This document shows positions 8,674 through 17,725 of a stretch of DNA of 64,000 nucleotides, piece after piece. The notes below the pieces were generated by a model. The model did not search any database. It saw nothing but the letters and a program-made list of their open reading frames with translations, and was not told where the DNA came from. Within the stretch, counting starts at the first letter, position 1. Each line of letters opens with the position of its first letter. Position numbers and translations under genes: made by a program. Source of the stretch: Streptomonospora alba. Lineage in GTDB: Bacteria; Actinomycetota; Actinomycetes; Streptosporangiales; Streptosporangiaceae. The stretch covers positions 62,001 to 126,000 of the forward strand of contig NZ_JROO01000038.1 of assembly GCF_000826685.1 (NCBI RefSeq), given 5' to 3'.

Positions 8674-9075
8674 ATGAATCAACCGGTGAACGAGCTCAAC
8701 TGGCTGATCACTGACTTCGCAAATCGTGTGCCGGATGTCGCTCACGCGATCGTCGTCTCATCGGACGGGCTCCCACTCGCCTCCTCCACCGGCTTCCCCG
8801 CGGACCGGGCCGATCAGCTGGCCGCCATCGCTTCAGGGCTGTCCAGCCTCACCCAGGGGGCGTCGCGGGTCTTCGAAGGCGGCGCCGTCGCGCAGACCGT
8901 CGTGGAGATGGAGCGGGGGCTGCTGCTGATCATGTCGATCAGCGACGGCTCCTGCCTGGCTGTGCTCGCGGCGGCCGAGTGCGACCTCGGCTTGGTCGCC
9001 TATGAAATGACCCTGCTCGTCGAGCGGGCGGGGCGTGCGCTGACTCCGGCGGCGCGTACCTCGGGAATCCACTGA
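8674..9075 (+). CDS. cvnB: Conservon roadblock/LC7 protein CvnB
   Basis: Roadblock/LC7 (MglB-like) protein of 133 residues, second component of the conservon. In this family it is thought to act on the partner GTPase, by analogy with MglB acting on MglA. Visible features are the roadblock core (AHAIVVSSDGLPLASS near the N-terminus, then a Leu-rich helix, then LLIMSISDGSCLAVLAA) and the family's usual length. The ATG follows a GACAGGAGAG Shine-Dalgarno. It sits 220 bp after cvnA and 23 bp before cvnC. No membrane segment is present, so it is cytoplasmic, probably recruited to CvnA. Confidence 0.93.
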   Translation: MNQPVNELNWLITDFANRVPDVAHAIVVSSDGLPLASSTGFPADRADQLAAIASGLSSLTQGASRVFEGGAVAQTVVEMERGLLLIMSISDGSCLAVLAAAECDLGLVAYEMTLLVERAGRALTPAARTSGIH

Positions 9076-9098
9076 ACCACCACCGACAGGAGGAAGTG

Positions 9099-9587
9099 GT
9101 GGCACCTCACAGTCGAGATGCCGGGAGCGCCTCGTGGTTCGGACAGCAGGCCGCCGGCGCCTCCAGGCCGCCGGCGGCGGGCCCGGGCGGCGCGGATGTT
9201 CCACGACCAACCCAGAACAACGCCGACCAGCAGGCGGCAGCCAACAGTTCCCCCAGTTCACTGGTCCGCCCCTACGCTGTTACCAAGGGACGCACCAAAC
9301 CCAAGTCCCAGCTGCCGCTGGAGACACTGATCTCCTCTACGGAGACCGCGCGTGCCGAATCGGGGACCCTCACCCCCGAGTGCCAGGCCATCAGCGACCT
9401 GTGCCGCGAGTGGCGCTCCGTGGCCGAGGTCTCGGCTCTGCTGCGCCTACCTCTCGGAGTGGCGCAGGTCCTCGTCGCGGACATGTCCGAACAGGGACTG
9501 CTGCAGATCATGTCGTCGAACAACACCGACAGTCGGCCCAACGCCAACCTTCTTGAAAGGGTGCTCAGTGGACTTCGCAAGCTCTAG
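9099..9587 (+). CDS. cvnC: Conservon DUF742 protein CvnC
   Basis: DUF742 protein, 162 residues, third conservon component. The C-terminal two-thirds carry the family block beginning LVRPYAVTKGR and the winged-helix-like part (WRSVAEVSALLRLPLGVAQV); the first 60 residues are low complexity. Its exact biochemical role in conservons is not settled; an adaptor between CvnA and CvnD is plausible. Two adjacent GTG codons (9096 and 9099) could start it; 9099 has AGGAGG 5 nt upstream, while 9096 would be only 2 nt away, so 9099 is preferred. Its 3' end overlaps the cvnD start by 20 bp, which indicates translational coupling. Confidence 0.92.
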   Translation: MAPHSRDAGSASWFGQQAAGASRPPAAGPGGADVPRPTQNNADQQAAANSSPSSLVRPYAVTKGRTKPKSQLPLETLISSTETARAESGTLTPECQAISDLCREWRSVAEVSALLRLPLGVAQVLVADMSEQGLLQIMSSNNTDSRPNANLLERVLSGLRKL

Positions 9588-10212
9588 CGCGGCCGACGAG
9601 GGCGGTGCCGCGGCGAGTGCGATGACGTCGGTCAAGATCGTCGTCGCCGGAGGCTTCGGTGTAGGCAAGACGACCTTCGTCGGCTCCGTCTCCGAGATCG
9701 TGCCGCTGACCACAGAGGCCGTCATGACCAGCGCCAGCGTCGGGGTCGACGACCTCGCCAAGACGCCGGACAAGCAAAGCACCACGGTGGCCATGGACTT
9801 CGGCCGGGTCTCCCTCGACTCCGACCTCATCCTCTACCTGTTCGGCACCCCGGGCCAGCACCGCTTCTGGTTCATGTGGGACGACCTGGTCAAGGGTGCG
9901 ATCGGTGCCGTGGTGCTGGTCGACACCCGCCGCCTGGCCGACTGCTTCCCGGCCATCGACTACTTCGAAGAGGCCCGGCTGCCCTTCGTCGTCGCGGTCA
10001 ACGGATTCGACGGCTACTACCCGCACGCAGCCCAAGAGGTGCGCGACGCGCTCACGCTCAGCCCGGAGATCCCCATCGTCCAGGTCGACGCGCGCGACCG
10101 CTCCTCCACCAAGTCGACGCTGATCACACTGGTGGAGCACGCCATAACGGTCGGCGACCCCGGTGGAGCCGGCCAGCCCACGTCGACCGGAGGGCAGGGT
10201 TCCTGGCGGTAG
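9568..10212 (+). CDS. cvnD: Conservon GTPase CvnD
   Basis: Small Ras/MglA-like GTP-binding protein of 214 residues, output component of the conservon. The P-loop is GGFGVGKTT near residues 20-28, a switch-region DFGR and FGTPGQHRF (DxxG-like) follow, and a guanine-specificity-like NGFD lies further on. I chose the GTG at 9568 because GAAAGGG lies 6 nt upstream and the resulting MDFASSS start is the usual one in this family. It overlaps cvnC. No fifth conservon gene, such as a cytochrome P450, follows: the next gene is convergent behind a strong terminator. Confidence 0.93.
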   Translation: MDFASSSAADEGGAAASAMTSVKIVVAGGFGVGKTTFVGSVSEIVPLTTEAVMTSASVGVDDLAKTPDKQSTTVAMDFGRVSLDSDLILYLFGTPGQHRFWFMWDDLVKGAIGAVVLVDTRRLADCFPAIDYFEEARLPFVVAVNGFDGYYPHAAQEVRDALTLSPEIPIVQVDARDRSSTKSTLITLVEHAITVGDPGGAGQPTSTGGQGSWR

Positions 10213-10216
10213 TGCA

Positions 10217-10253
10217 CCCCCGGCCGCCCGCGCGGAGCGGACGCGGCCGGGGG
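10217..10253. terminator. Bidirectional terminator, cvnD / cyclase
   Basis: A perfect 11-bp GC-only stem (CCCCCGGCCGC at 10217-10227, complement at 10243-10253) with a 15-nt loop lies 4 bp after the cvnD stop and serves the convergent cyclase gene too. There is no T-run, as is common in high-GC actinobacteria. Confidence 0.7.
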
Positions 10254-10296
10254 CGGCACAGTCGTAGGAGCATCAGCGGGTCGGCGGTGCCGGCCC

Positions 10297-10962
10297 TCAG
10301 CCCAGCTGCGCGGCCACGGCTCGTACCGGCGCGCCGTCGCCGCTGCTGAGACGGATCGGCAGCGCGATGAACAGCGGGTCGGCGAAGTCGATGCGCCCCA
10401 GCCCGCAGAGGTTCTCCACGATCGTGGCGCCCACCCCCAGTAGAACCGTGTGCGCATCCCAGTCGCCCTCGGGATGCGGGCCGTGCGGCGTCGAGTCGGG
10501 GCTGGGCGCGTCCACACCCACGCAGCGCACCCCCGCGTCGGCGATCAGCCGGGCGGCGCTCGCGTCGAGGTAGGGATGGTCGAAGTAGCGCTGCGTCCCG
10601 TAGTGCTCGTCCCAACCGGTGCGCACCAGCACCGCCGCCCCCGGTACGAAGCGGTCCGCCCAGGGTCGCACATCCGCCGCGGTGATCGCGGAGCGGTCGG
10701 GGCGGCCGGTCGCCTCCACCACCACCGCAGGACCCGTGAACCGCTCAAGGGGCAGCTCCTCCAGCCGCGGCCCGTCGTCCAGGAAGTGGTAGGGAGCGTC
10801 GGCGTGGGTGCCGCTGTGCGAGCTCATGTGCACCCCGGTGGAGTTGTACCCCTGCTCGGCCACGGTGGACGAACGCTCCAGGTGCGGCTGCATGTCGCCG
10901 GGGAACGCCTGGGTCTGCGGGCCGATCGGGCGGCTCAGGTCGACGATACGGGTGAACTGCAT
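10297..10962 (-). CDS. Metal-dependent cyclase / kynurenine formamidase-like hydrolase
   Basis: Member of the cyclase family (Pfam Cyclase), which includes kynurenine formamidases and other metal-dependent amidases or lactonases. The zinc/manganese motif HSGTHADAPYH is near residues 50-60, after the typical DLSRPIGPQTQAFPGD opening. The length of 221 residues is normal. The start is ATG 10962, with GGAGGG 6 nt upstream, although the frame stays open farther 5'. It diverges from the DUF885 gene with 102 bp between starts. No tryptophan-degradation neighbours are present, so the kynurenine role is not supported by context and the substrate is unknown. Confidence 0.85.
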   Translation of the reverse strand: MQFTRIVDLSRPIGPQTQAFPGDMQPHLERSSTVAEQGYNSTGVHMSSHSGTHADAPYHFLDDGPRLEELPLERFTGPAVVVEATGRPDRSAITAADVRPWADRFVPGAAVLVRTGWDEHYGTQRYFDHPYLDASAARLIADAGVRCVGVDAPSPDSTPHGPHPEGDWDAHTVLLGVGATIVENLCGLGRIDFADPLFIALPIRLSSGDGAPVRAVAAQLG

Positions 10963-11064
10963 GGGATCCCTCCACTCGTTTCCGGCCGCGGCGACGGCCC
11001 TGCGGCGGATGCGGGGCGCCGAACGGGGTGCGCCGCGCGCGGTGACGGGGCAAGATAGCAGGCG

Positions 11065-12765
11065 ATGACTTCCGAGCCTTCCCGCGACCAGCCCGAACCC
11101 GGCGCCAACGCGATGACGGACCGCTTCCACTCCGTGGGCGAGCGCGTCCTCGACGCCTTGCTCGAAGACGCCCCCGAATGGGCCGACGAACTCGGCGACC
11201 ACCGCTTCTCCGACCGGCTCACCGACCATTCCGCCGACGCCGACGCGGGCCGCGCCGGTGTGCTCTCCGACGCCTTGGGCGCCCTCGACGAGATCGACGA
11301 CCTGCTGCTGCCCCCGGCCGACCGGGTCGACCTGGAGATGCTGCGCAACCGTGTCTCAGCCGATCTGTGGCAGCTCACCGAACTGCGCCCGCAGACCTGG
11401 GACCCGCTGGTCCACCTGCCCGGCGACGCGATCTACGGCCTCGTCGCCGGGGAGGACCTGCCCGCCGAGGAGCGGCTGAGCGCCATCGCGGCACGCTGCG
11501 ACGCCGTCCCCGGGTTCCTGGCCACCGCGCGCGACCGCCTCGAAGGCGGACCCGGCATGCCGCGCGTGCACGTGGAGACCGCGATCGGACGCGCCGAAGG
11601 CGTCCTCGGCCTGCTCGGCAGCGGGATCGACCGCCTCGTCGAGCAGGCGCCGTCCCTTGGCGCCGGCGCCGAGCGCGCGCGTGAGACCGCGGCTGAAGCG
11701 TTGCGCGAGCACATCTCCTGGCTGCGTTCCCGGGTCGAGACCGCCGACGGCGCCCCCCGGCTGGGCGCGCGCGACCACGCCGCACGGCTGTGGTACACGC
11801 TGGACTCCGAGCTGTCCCAGGACGCCCTGCTGACCCGCGCCGAAAGCGACCTGCTGGCCACCGAGGAGGCCATCGCCGAGGCCGCCTCCGAATTCGACGG
11901 CGCTCCGCCGCGCCCCGGCCAGGTGCGCGAGGTACTGGACCGCATCGCGGCCGAAGCCGCCACCACCGAAGACACCGTGCGGCCCACCTGCGAGCAGGCC
12001 CTGGAGCACCTGACCGGCCGCGTCAGCGAACTCGGCTTCGCCACGCTGCCCGAGCACCCGGTGCGCGTCATCCCCATGCCCGAATCCCGCCGCGGCATGG
12101 CCGTGGCCTACTGCGACCCTCCCGGGCCGCTCTCGCCCCGGCCCGAGCGGCCCACCCTCATCGCCGTCGCGCCGCCGCCCGACGACTGGTCGGCCCAGCG
12201 CCGCGAATCGTTCTACCGCGAGTACAACGCCGACATGCTGCGCGAGCTGATGGTGCACGAAGGCGTCCCCGGCCACGCCCTGCAGCTCTCCCACGCGGCG
12301 CGCTACTCCGGCGGCACCCGGCTGCGCCGGGCCCTGTACAGCGGGACCTTCATCGAAGGGTGGGCGGTCTACGCCGAGGAGGCCCTGCAGGAGTCCGGGT
12401 GGAGCGAGGATCCCGACCGGAACCGGCGGCAGCGGCTCGTGCAACTCAAGACGCGGCTGCGCATGATCATCAACGCCATCCTCGACGTGCGCGTCCACGC
12501 CCACGGCATGACCGAGTCCGAAGCCATGACCCTGCTGGTCGAACGCGGTCACCAGGAGGAGGGCGAGGCCGCCGGCAAGTGGCGGCGCGCCCAGCTCAGC
12601 AGCGCCCAGCTGTCGACCTACTACGTCGGCCACCAGGAGGTCTCCTCGATCGTGCGCGACCTGGCCGCGGCCCGGCCCGGCGCCTCGCGCCGCGAGCTGC
12701 ACGACAGCGTCCTGGCTCACGGTTCGCCGGCGCCGCGCCACCTGCGCACCCTGCTGGGCGTGTGA
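11065..12765 (+). CDS. DUF885 family protein (putative metal-dependent hydrolase)
   Basis: DUF885 protein of 566 residues, close to the family's usual length. The signature MVHEGVPGHALQLSHA near residues 395-410 has an HExxxH arrangement and supports metal binding; a Glu-containing EGWAVYAEE follows about 40 residues later, as in zinc metallopeptidase-like folds. There is no signal peptide or membrane segment. Start ATG 11065 lies 102 bp from the divergent cyclase start. The family is widespread in actinobacteria, but a substrate is not established; peptidase activity is a guess from the motif. It stands as a single transcription unit. Confidence 0.85.
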   Translation: MTSEPSRDQPEPGANAMTDRFHSVGERVLDALLEDAPEWADELGDHRFSDRLTDHSADADAGRAGVLSDALGALDEIDDLLLPPADRVDLEMLRNRVSADLWQLTELRPQTWDPLVHLPGDAIYGLVAGEDLPAEERLSAIAARCDAVPGFLATARDRLEGGPGMPRVHVETAIGRAEGVLGLLGSGIDRLVEQAPSLGAGAERARETAAEALREHISWLRSRVETADGAPRLGARDHAARLWYTLDSELSQDALLTRAESDLLATEEAIAEAASEFDGAPPRPGQVREVLDRIAAEAATTEDTVRPTCEQALEHLTGRVSELGFATLPEHPVRVIPMPESRRGMAVAYCDPPGPLSPRPERPTLIAVAPPPDDWSAQRRESFYREYNADMLRELMVHEGVPGHALQLSHAARYSGGTRLRRALYSGTFIEGWAVYAEEALQESGWSEDPDRNRRQRLVQLKTRLRMIINAILDVRVHAHGMTESEAMTLLVERGHQEEGEAAGKWRRAQLSSAQLSTYYVGHQEVSSIVRDLAAARPGASRRELHDSVLAHGSPAPRHLRTLLGV

Positions 12766-12883
12766 TCGGCCTGATGACGCCGCCGCGCTCCGGTGGATTT
12801 TAGCGAGGCCACACAGCGCGATGGCCTAGAATCCTCACGCCCCCCACGTCCCCCGACCGCTGATACCGGAGTACGACCTCGCC

Positions 12884-13666
12884 ATGACCACGGACCTGAT
12901 CGTCGGATTCTTCACGCTGACAGCGCTGGAGATCGTCCTCGGCATCGACAACCTCGTCTTCATCTCGATCCTGGCGAACAAGCTGCCCGAGCACCAGCGC
13001 CACCGCGCGCGCCAGATCGGGATCGCTCTGGCCCTGGTCGGGCGCTTGGCACTGCTCGGTTCCATCACGCTGATCATGCGGCTCACAACCCCGCTGTTCG
13101 CGATCGGCGAGTTCGAGTTCAGCGGTCAGGCCCTCATCCTGCTCGTCGGCGGGCTCTTCCTCATCGCCAAGGCCACCTACGAGATCCACGAGAGCCTCGA
13201 AGGCGAGGAGGACCACGCCGGATCGAAGGTGCGCGCCGCGATGGGCGCGGTGCTGCTGCAGATCGTCGCCCTGGACCTCGTCTTCTCCCTGGACTCGGTG
13301 ATCACGGCGATCGGCATGATCGGTCCCGACGGGATCTGGGTGATGGTCGCCGCCGTGGTGATCGCCGTGATCGTCATGCTCGTACTCGCCGGACCGCTGA
13401 GCCGGTTCGTCAACGACCACCCCACGGTCAAGATGCTGGCCCTGGCCTTCCTGCTGCTCATCGGCATGACCCTGGTCGCCGACGGACTGGGCTTCCACGT
13501 GCCCAAGGGCTACATCTACGCCGCGATGGGCTTCTCGCTGTTCGTGGAGACCCTCAACCTGCTGCGCCGGCGCGCCCGGGGCGCCCCGGTGAAGCTGAGC
13601 AGCCGCTACTCCGAGGAGGGCGCCGAAAGCCAGGACTCCGGGCCGGCCGCCGAGAAGGCGGACTGA
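12884..13666 (+). CDS. TerC family integral membrane protein
   Basis: Integral membrane protein of the TerC family, 260 residues with about seven hydrophobic segments. The paired acidic motifs are intact: LEIVLGIDNLVFISIL in the first segment and DLVFSLDSVITAIGM in the middle. TerC proteins are linked to tellurite resistance and, in other bacteria, to manganese efflux or metal loading of exported enzymes; which applies here cannot be read. No ter operon partners lie nearby, so a housekeeping metal role is more likely than tellurite resistance. A TAGAAT -10-like box about 60 bp upstream may belong to its promoter. Confidence 0.92.
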   Translation: MTTDLIVGFFTLTALEIVLGIDNLVFISILANKLPEHQRHRARQIGIALALVGRLALLGSITLIMRLTTPLFAIGEFEFSGQALILLVGGLFLIAKATYEIHESLEGEEDHAGSKVRAAMGAVLLQIVALDLVFSLDSVITAIGMIGPDGIWVMVAAVVIAVIVMLVLAGPLSRFVNDHPTVKMLALAFLLLIGMTLVADGLGFHVPKGYIYAAMGFSLFVETLNLLRRRARGAPVKLSSRYSEEGAESQDSGPAAEKAD

Positions 13667-13789
13667 TCCGCCGGGCGGCCGGGGGTTCGGACCCGCGGCG
13701 CCGGGCAGCCTATCCTGGTAGCAGCACGGCGCCGCGGACCGATCCGCGCCGCCGGGGCGGGATCGAGACGCGGTGGGGGTGAGCACACG

Positions 13790-14335
13790 ATGAGCGAGGC
13801 CGAACGGGACGCCTCCTTCGGTGACCCCGACGGCTTCGAACGCCTGTGGACGCCGCACCGCATGGCCTACATCAAGGGCGAGAACAAGCCCACCGGCCGC
13901 GCTTCCGGCGACGGTTGCCCCTTCTGCCGCGCCCCCGGCCTGCCCGACGCGGAAGGGCTCGTGGTCGCCCGTGGCAAGACCGGATACGCGGTGCTCAACC
14001 TCTACCCCTACAACAGCGGGCACCTGCTGATCTGCCCCTACCGGCACGTCGCCGACTACACCGCGCTCGACGGTGCCGAGGCCGCGGAGGTCGCCGCCCT
14101 GACCCAGGCCGGGATCACCGCGCTGCGCCGCGCCTACGGACCGCAGGGGTTCAACGTCGGTATGAACCTCGGCGAGCCCGCCGGCGCCGGGATCGCCGCC
14201 CATCTGCATCAGCACATCGTTCCCCGCTGGGAGGGCGACACCAACTTCATGCCCGTCATCGGCCGCACCAAGGTCCTGCCCGAACTCCTCGAGCAGGCCC
14301 GCGAGGCCCTCGTCCAGGCCTGGCCCGAGGAGTGA
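13790..14335 (+). CDS. HIT family dinucleoside-polyphosphate hydrolase/phosphorylase
   Basis: Histidine-triad protein of 181 residues, of the actinobacterial type related to mycobacterial AP4A phosphorylase. The catalytic triad motif HLHQHIVPRW is near residues 138-147, and a Cys pair early in the protein (CPFCRA) may bind zinc. It opens the gene run HIT, (DCC), PI-phosphate synthase, PIM acyltransferase, pimA, the arrangement known from Mycobacterium and Streptomyces. Its stop overlaps the next start by 3 bp. It probably removes signalling or waste dinucleoside polyphosphates; it has no known direct part in lipid synthesis. Confidence 0.92.
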   Translation: MSEAERDASFGDPDGFERLWTPHRMAYIKGENKPTGRASGDGCPFCRAPGLPDAEGLVVARGKTGYAVLNLYPYNSGHLLICPYRHVADYTALDGAEAAEVAALTQAGITALRRAYGPQGFNVGMNLGEPAGAGIAAHLHQHIVPRWEGDTNFMPVIGRTKVLPELLEQAREALVQAWPEE

Positions 14336-14796
14336 CAGCCGCGGAAGAGGTGAGTCCCATCGCCACGCAGCACCCCGCACCCGTGCTGGTATTCGACGGC
14401 GATTGCGGTTTCTGCACCAGCAGCGTCCGGCTGGCCCGCCGCTTCGTCGAACCGCGCCTGTGCGCCGTGCCCTGGCAGACGAGCGATCTGTCCCCGGCCG
14501 CGCGCGCACGCGCCCAGGAGGAGGTCCTGCTGCTGGACGCTCCCGGGAAGCGGCTGTGGGGCGGTATCGACGCGATCGCCGTGCTCATGCTGGCCAGTCG
14601 GCGCCCGCTGTGGCCGCTGGTCGGCTGGCTGCTGCGCCGCGCGCCCCTGCGCGCTCTGGGCGGTGCCGCCTACCACTGGGTGTCGCGCAACCGGCACCTG
14701 ATGCCCGGAGGGGCACCGGCGTGCGAGATCGGTGACGGCCGACGTGTCGGTGACGGTGCGGCGAGAAGCGCCTCCGGTGAGGGTGGTGGCGGGTGA
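14332..14796 (+). CDS. DCC family thiol-disulfide oxidoreductase-like protein (DUF393)
   Basis: DUF393 protein of 154 residues, named for the DxxCxxC motif, seen here as DGDCGFC about 25 residues in. The later WGGIDAIA and HWVSRNRHLM blocks are also family features. Function is unproven; a thioredoxin-like redox activity is presumed from the Cys pair. I chose the GTG at 14332, which overlaps the HIT stop and suggests coupling; a second in-frame GTG at 14350 is possible. This gene is an addition to the usual HIT-PI synthase pair. Confidence 0.82.
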   Translation: MTAAEEVSPIATQHPAPVLVFDGDCGFCTSSVRLARRFVEPRLCAVPWQTSDLSPAARARAQEEVLLLDAPGKRLWGGIDAIAVLMLASRRPLWPLVGWLLRRAPLRALGGAAYHWVSRNRHLMPGGAPACEIGDGRRVGDGAARSASGEGGGG

Positions 14797-14911
14797 CGTC
14801 CGGGCCGTACCGGGTGACGGGTGGGCTCCGCGACCGCCCCCCGTCCCGCCCGCGTACGCCGGAGCGCCGCATGGCCGCCCCCTCGCCTGCGCAATACGAT
14901 CCTGAGAGATC

Positions 14912-15544
14912 ATGCTGAGATATCTGCGTCCCGTATTCAGCCGAGTGCTGCTGCCCCTCGGTCGGCTTCTGGCCAGGCTCGGCGTCACCCCGAGCATGGT
15001 CACCCTCGTCGGTGCCCTCGGCGTCGTCGCCGCTTCCCTGGCCTTCTATCCCCGCGGCGAGCTCTTCGTCGGCTCGGTGGTGATCACCGCCTTCGTGCTG
15101 CTGGACATGCTCGACGGCGCCGTGGCCCGCGCCTCCGACAGCACCACCCGGTGGGGCGCCTTCCTCGACTCCACGCTGGACCGCCTCTCCGACGCGGCCA
15201 TCCTCAGCAGCCTGGTGCTGTGGTTCTTCGGCGGAGGAGGCGATCCCGTACTGGGCTGTGTCAGCCTGTTCTGCCTCGTCAGCGGGTTCGGGATCTCCTA
15301 CATCAAGGCCCGCGCCGAAGGCCTGGGCGCCAACTGCGACGTCGGTATCGCCGAGCGCTCCGAGCGGCTGGTGATCCTGCTGGTGGCCGTGGGCCTGGGC
15401 GGACTCGACGTCCCCTACGTGCTGCCCGTCGGCCTGTGGGTCCTGGCCGCCCTCAGCGGGATCACCGTCGTGCAGCGGCTGATCGAGACACGCAACCGGC
15501 TCACCCGTCCGCGCCGCACCGCCGGCGACACCGGCGCCGTCTAG
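14912..15544 (+). CDS. pgsA: Phosphatidylinositol phosphate synthase (CDP-alcohol phosphotransferase)
   Basis: Membrane enzyme joining CDP-diacylglycerol to inositol phosphate, the first step to phosphatidylinositol and PIMs in actinobacteria. The CDP-alcohol phosphotransferase signature is complete: DGAVAR, then G, D and D in WGAFLDSTLDR (about residues 69-94). There are about six membrane helices in 210 residues. The neighbouring PIM acyltransferase and PimA support inositol phosphate rather than glycerol phosphate as acceptor. The symbol follows the mycobacterial pgsA1 usage; phosphatidylglycerophosphate synthase is the alternative but less likely here. Confidence 0.9.
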   Translation: MLRYLRPVFSRVLLPLGRLLARLGVTPSMVTLVGALGVVAASLAFYPRGELFVGSVVITAFVLLDMLDGAVARASDSTTRWGAFLDSTLDRLSDAAILSSLVLWFFGGGGDPVLGCVSLFCLVSGFGISYIKARAEGLGANCDVGIAERSERLVILLVAVGLGGLDVPYVLPVGLWVLAALSGITVVQRLIETRNRLTRPRRTAGDTGAV

Positions 15545-15558
15545 AAAGGGGAGCGGGC

Positions 15559-16554
15559 ATGTCCGAGCGCGCCACGACGGCGCTGTACACCCTGGGCTGG
15601 TCGCTGCTGCGGCGCGTCCCCGAACGCGCCGGGCGCGCCGCCTTCCGCGCGGTCGCCGACGCCGCATGGCTGCGCCGCGGCGCGGGCGTGCGGCGGCTGG
15701 AGGCCAACCTGCGCCGCGTCGCCGGGCCCGAGGTCGGCGACGACGGCATCCGCGCCCTCTCGCGGGCCGGGATGCGCTCGTACCTGCGCTACTTCTACGA
15801 GATGTTCATGCTGGAGGCCTACAGCGACGAGGACCTGCGGGCGCGCGTGGACTGCACCGGCATCGAGTACCTGCAGGGCGTCCTCGCCTCCGGGCGCGGT
15901 GTCGTAGCGGCGCTGCCGCACATGGGCAACTGGGACCTCGCCGGCGCATGGGTCACCCGCTACGGCATCCCGCTGACCACCGTGGCCGAGCGGCTGAAAC
16001 CCGAGCCGCTGTTCGAGCGCTTCGTCGCCTTCCGGGAAGGGCTGGGCATGGAGGTGCTGCCGCTGACCGGCGGTCCCGCCCACAGCGCGGGGGTGCTCGC
16101 CCGCCGGCTTCGGCAGGGCCGCCTCGTCTGCCTGCTCGCCGACCGCGACCTCACCGCTTCCGGGGTGGAGGTCGCGTTCTTCGGCGAGTCGGCGCGCATG
16201 CCCGCCGGACCCGCGGCACTGGCCGAACGCACCGGCGCCGCGCTGATTCCCGTGGCGATGTGGTACGAGGACGGACGCATGCGCGTGGACATCCGCGAGG
16301 AGATCCCGGTGCCCGCGAACGCAGGGCGGCCCGAGCGGGTGCAGGCCATGACCGCGCAGCTGGCGCGGGTCTTCGAAGGCGCCATCACCCGACACCCTCA
16401 GGACTGGCACATGCTCCAGCGCGTCTTCGCCGCCGATCTGGACTCCGGCGATCAAGGCGACCGCGACGGTAGCGTAAGGGCGTCCCCAGCCGCGCCGACG
16501 GCCCCCGCACCGCGGCGCGGCCGCACCGCGATCCGGAAGCGAACAAGGCGATGA
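15559..16554 (+). CDS. patA: Phosphatidylinositol mannoside acyltransferase
   Basis: LpxL/HtrB-like acyltransferase that adds a fatty acid to mannose of phosphatidylinositol mannosides at the inner membrane face. The HxxxxD active-site motif appears as HMGNWD near residue 121, with the RYFYEMFMLEA and DRDLTASGVEVAFFG blocks typical of the family. It starts at ATG 15559 with GGGGAG upstream, 14 bp after the PI-phosphate synthase stop. It overlaps pimA by 4 bp (ATGA), so the two are coupled. The last 40 residues are a basic, low-complexity tail. 331 residues. Confidence 0.92.
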   Translation: MSERATTALYTLGWSLLRRVPERAGRAAFRAVADAAWLRRGAGVRRLEANLRRVAGPEVGDDGIRALSRAGMRSYLRYFYEMFMLEAYSDEDLRARVDCTGIEYLQGVLASGRGVVAALPHMGNWDLAGAWVTRYGIPLTTVAERLKPEPLFERFVAFREGLGMEVLPLTGGPAHSAGVLARRLRQGRLVCLLADRDLTASGVEVAFFGESARMPAGPAALAERTGAALIPVAMWYEDGRMRVDIREEIPVPANAGRPERVQAMTAQLARVFEGAITRHPQDWHMLQRVFAADLDSGDQGDRDGSVRASPAAPTAPAPRRGRTAIRKRTRR

Positions 16555-17699
16555 GGATCGGGCTGGTCTGCCCCTATACCTGGGAGGTCCCCGGCGGCGT
16601 GCAGCAGCACGTCGGCGACCTGGCCGAAGCGCTGCTGCACCTGGGCCACGAAGTGTCGGTCCTCGCGCCCTGTGACTCCGAGACCGAGCTTCCCCCCTAC
16701 CTGGTCTCCGCCGGGCGCGCCGTGCCCGTGCCCTACAACGGGTCGGTCGCGCGGCTGTCCTTCGGGTTCCGGGCAGCCGGGCGGGTGCGCCGCTGGATCC
16801 GCGAAGGCGCCTTCGACGTGCTCCACGTGCACGAACCCGCCGCACCCAGCCTGTCCCTGCTTGCCTGCTGGGTGGCCGAGGGCCCGATCGTGGCCACCTT
16901 CCACGCCTCCACGCCCCGCTCGCGTGCTCTGGCGGCCTCGGCGGGTGCGCTCCAGCCCGCGCTGGAGAAGATCAACGGCCGCATCGCCGTCTCCGACGCC
17001 GCGCGCAAGACGCTCGTGGAGCACCTGGGCGGCGACGCCGTGCTCGTGCCCAACGGGGTCGCGGTGGACCGCTACACCGAGGCCCGCCCCCTCGACGGGT
17101 GGCCCGGCGAGGGCGGCGCCATCGGTTTCCTGGGCCGCCTCGACGAGTCCCGCAAGGGCTTGGGCGTGCTGCTTGACGCCTTCGACATCCTCGGCCGCGA
17201 GCGCACCGGACTGCGGCTGCTGATCGCCGGCCCCGGCGACACCGCCGAGGTCCGCGAGCGGGTCGCGCCCGAGCTGCGCGACCGGGTCGTGTGCCTGGGC
17301 CGGGTCGACGAGGTCGACAAGGTGCGCGCCTACCACTCGGTAGACGTGTTCTGCGCCCCCAACCTCGGCGGGGAGAGCTTCGGGATCGTGCTCGCCGAGG
17401 CGATGTCGGCAGGCGCTCCGATCCTGGCCAGCGACATTCCCGCCTTCTCGCACGTGCTGCGCGAGGGCGAGGCCGGGCACCTGTTCACCACCGGCGACCC
17501 GGCCGACCTGGCGCGCGGCGCCGCCGAGCTGCTCGACTCCGGTGAGCGCCGCGAGGCGCTCTCGCACGCCGCCCGCGCGGCGGTACGCGCCTACGACTGG
17601 CGCACGGTGGCCGCCGACGTCGTGCGCGTCTACGAGACGGTCCTGCCGCTGGAGCGCAGGCAGGGACCGGTGACCGCCGGACGCCAGGAACCCGTATGA
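16551..17699 (+). CDS. pimA: Phosphatidyl-myo-inositol alpha-mannosyltransferase PimA
   Basis: GT4 GT-B glycosyltransferase that adds the first mannose from GDP-mannose to phosphatidylinositol at the cytoplasmic membrane face. The N-terminal YTWEVPGGVQQHVGDLA loop matches PimA, the middle carries GRLDESRKGLGVLLDAF, and the C-domain has the ESFGIVLAEAMSAG (E-x7-E) donor motif. 382 residues is normal. Start ATG overlaps the acyltransferase stop. Basic and hydrophobic surface helices near the N-terminus fit peripheral membrane binding. Position in the HIT to pimA run strongly supports the assignment over other GT4 enzymes. Confidence 0.94.
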   Translation: MRIGLVCPYTWEVPGGVQQHVGDLAEALLHLGHEVSVLAPCDSETELPPYLVSAGRAVPVPYNGSVARLSFGFRAAGRVRRWIREGAFDVLHVHEPAAPSLSLLACWVAEGPIVATFHASTPRSRALAASAGALQPALEKINGRIAVSDAARKTLVEHLGGDAVLVPNGVAVDRYTEARPLDGWPGEGGAIGFLGRLDESRKGLGVLLDAFDILGRERTGLRLLIAGPGDTAEVRERVAPELRDRVVCLGRVDEVDKVRAYHSVDVFCAPNLGGESFGIVLAEAMSAGAPILASDIPAFSHVLREGEAGHLFTTGDPADLARGAAELLDSGERREALSHAARAAVRAYDWRTVAADVVRVYETVLPLERRQGPVTAGRQEPV

Positions 17700-17725
17700 C
17701 GTACCGGGAACGCAGGTAGCCGCCG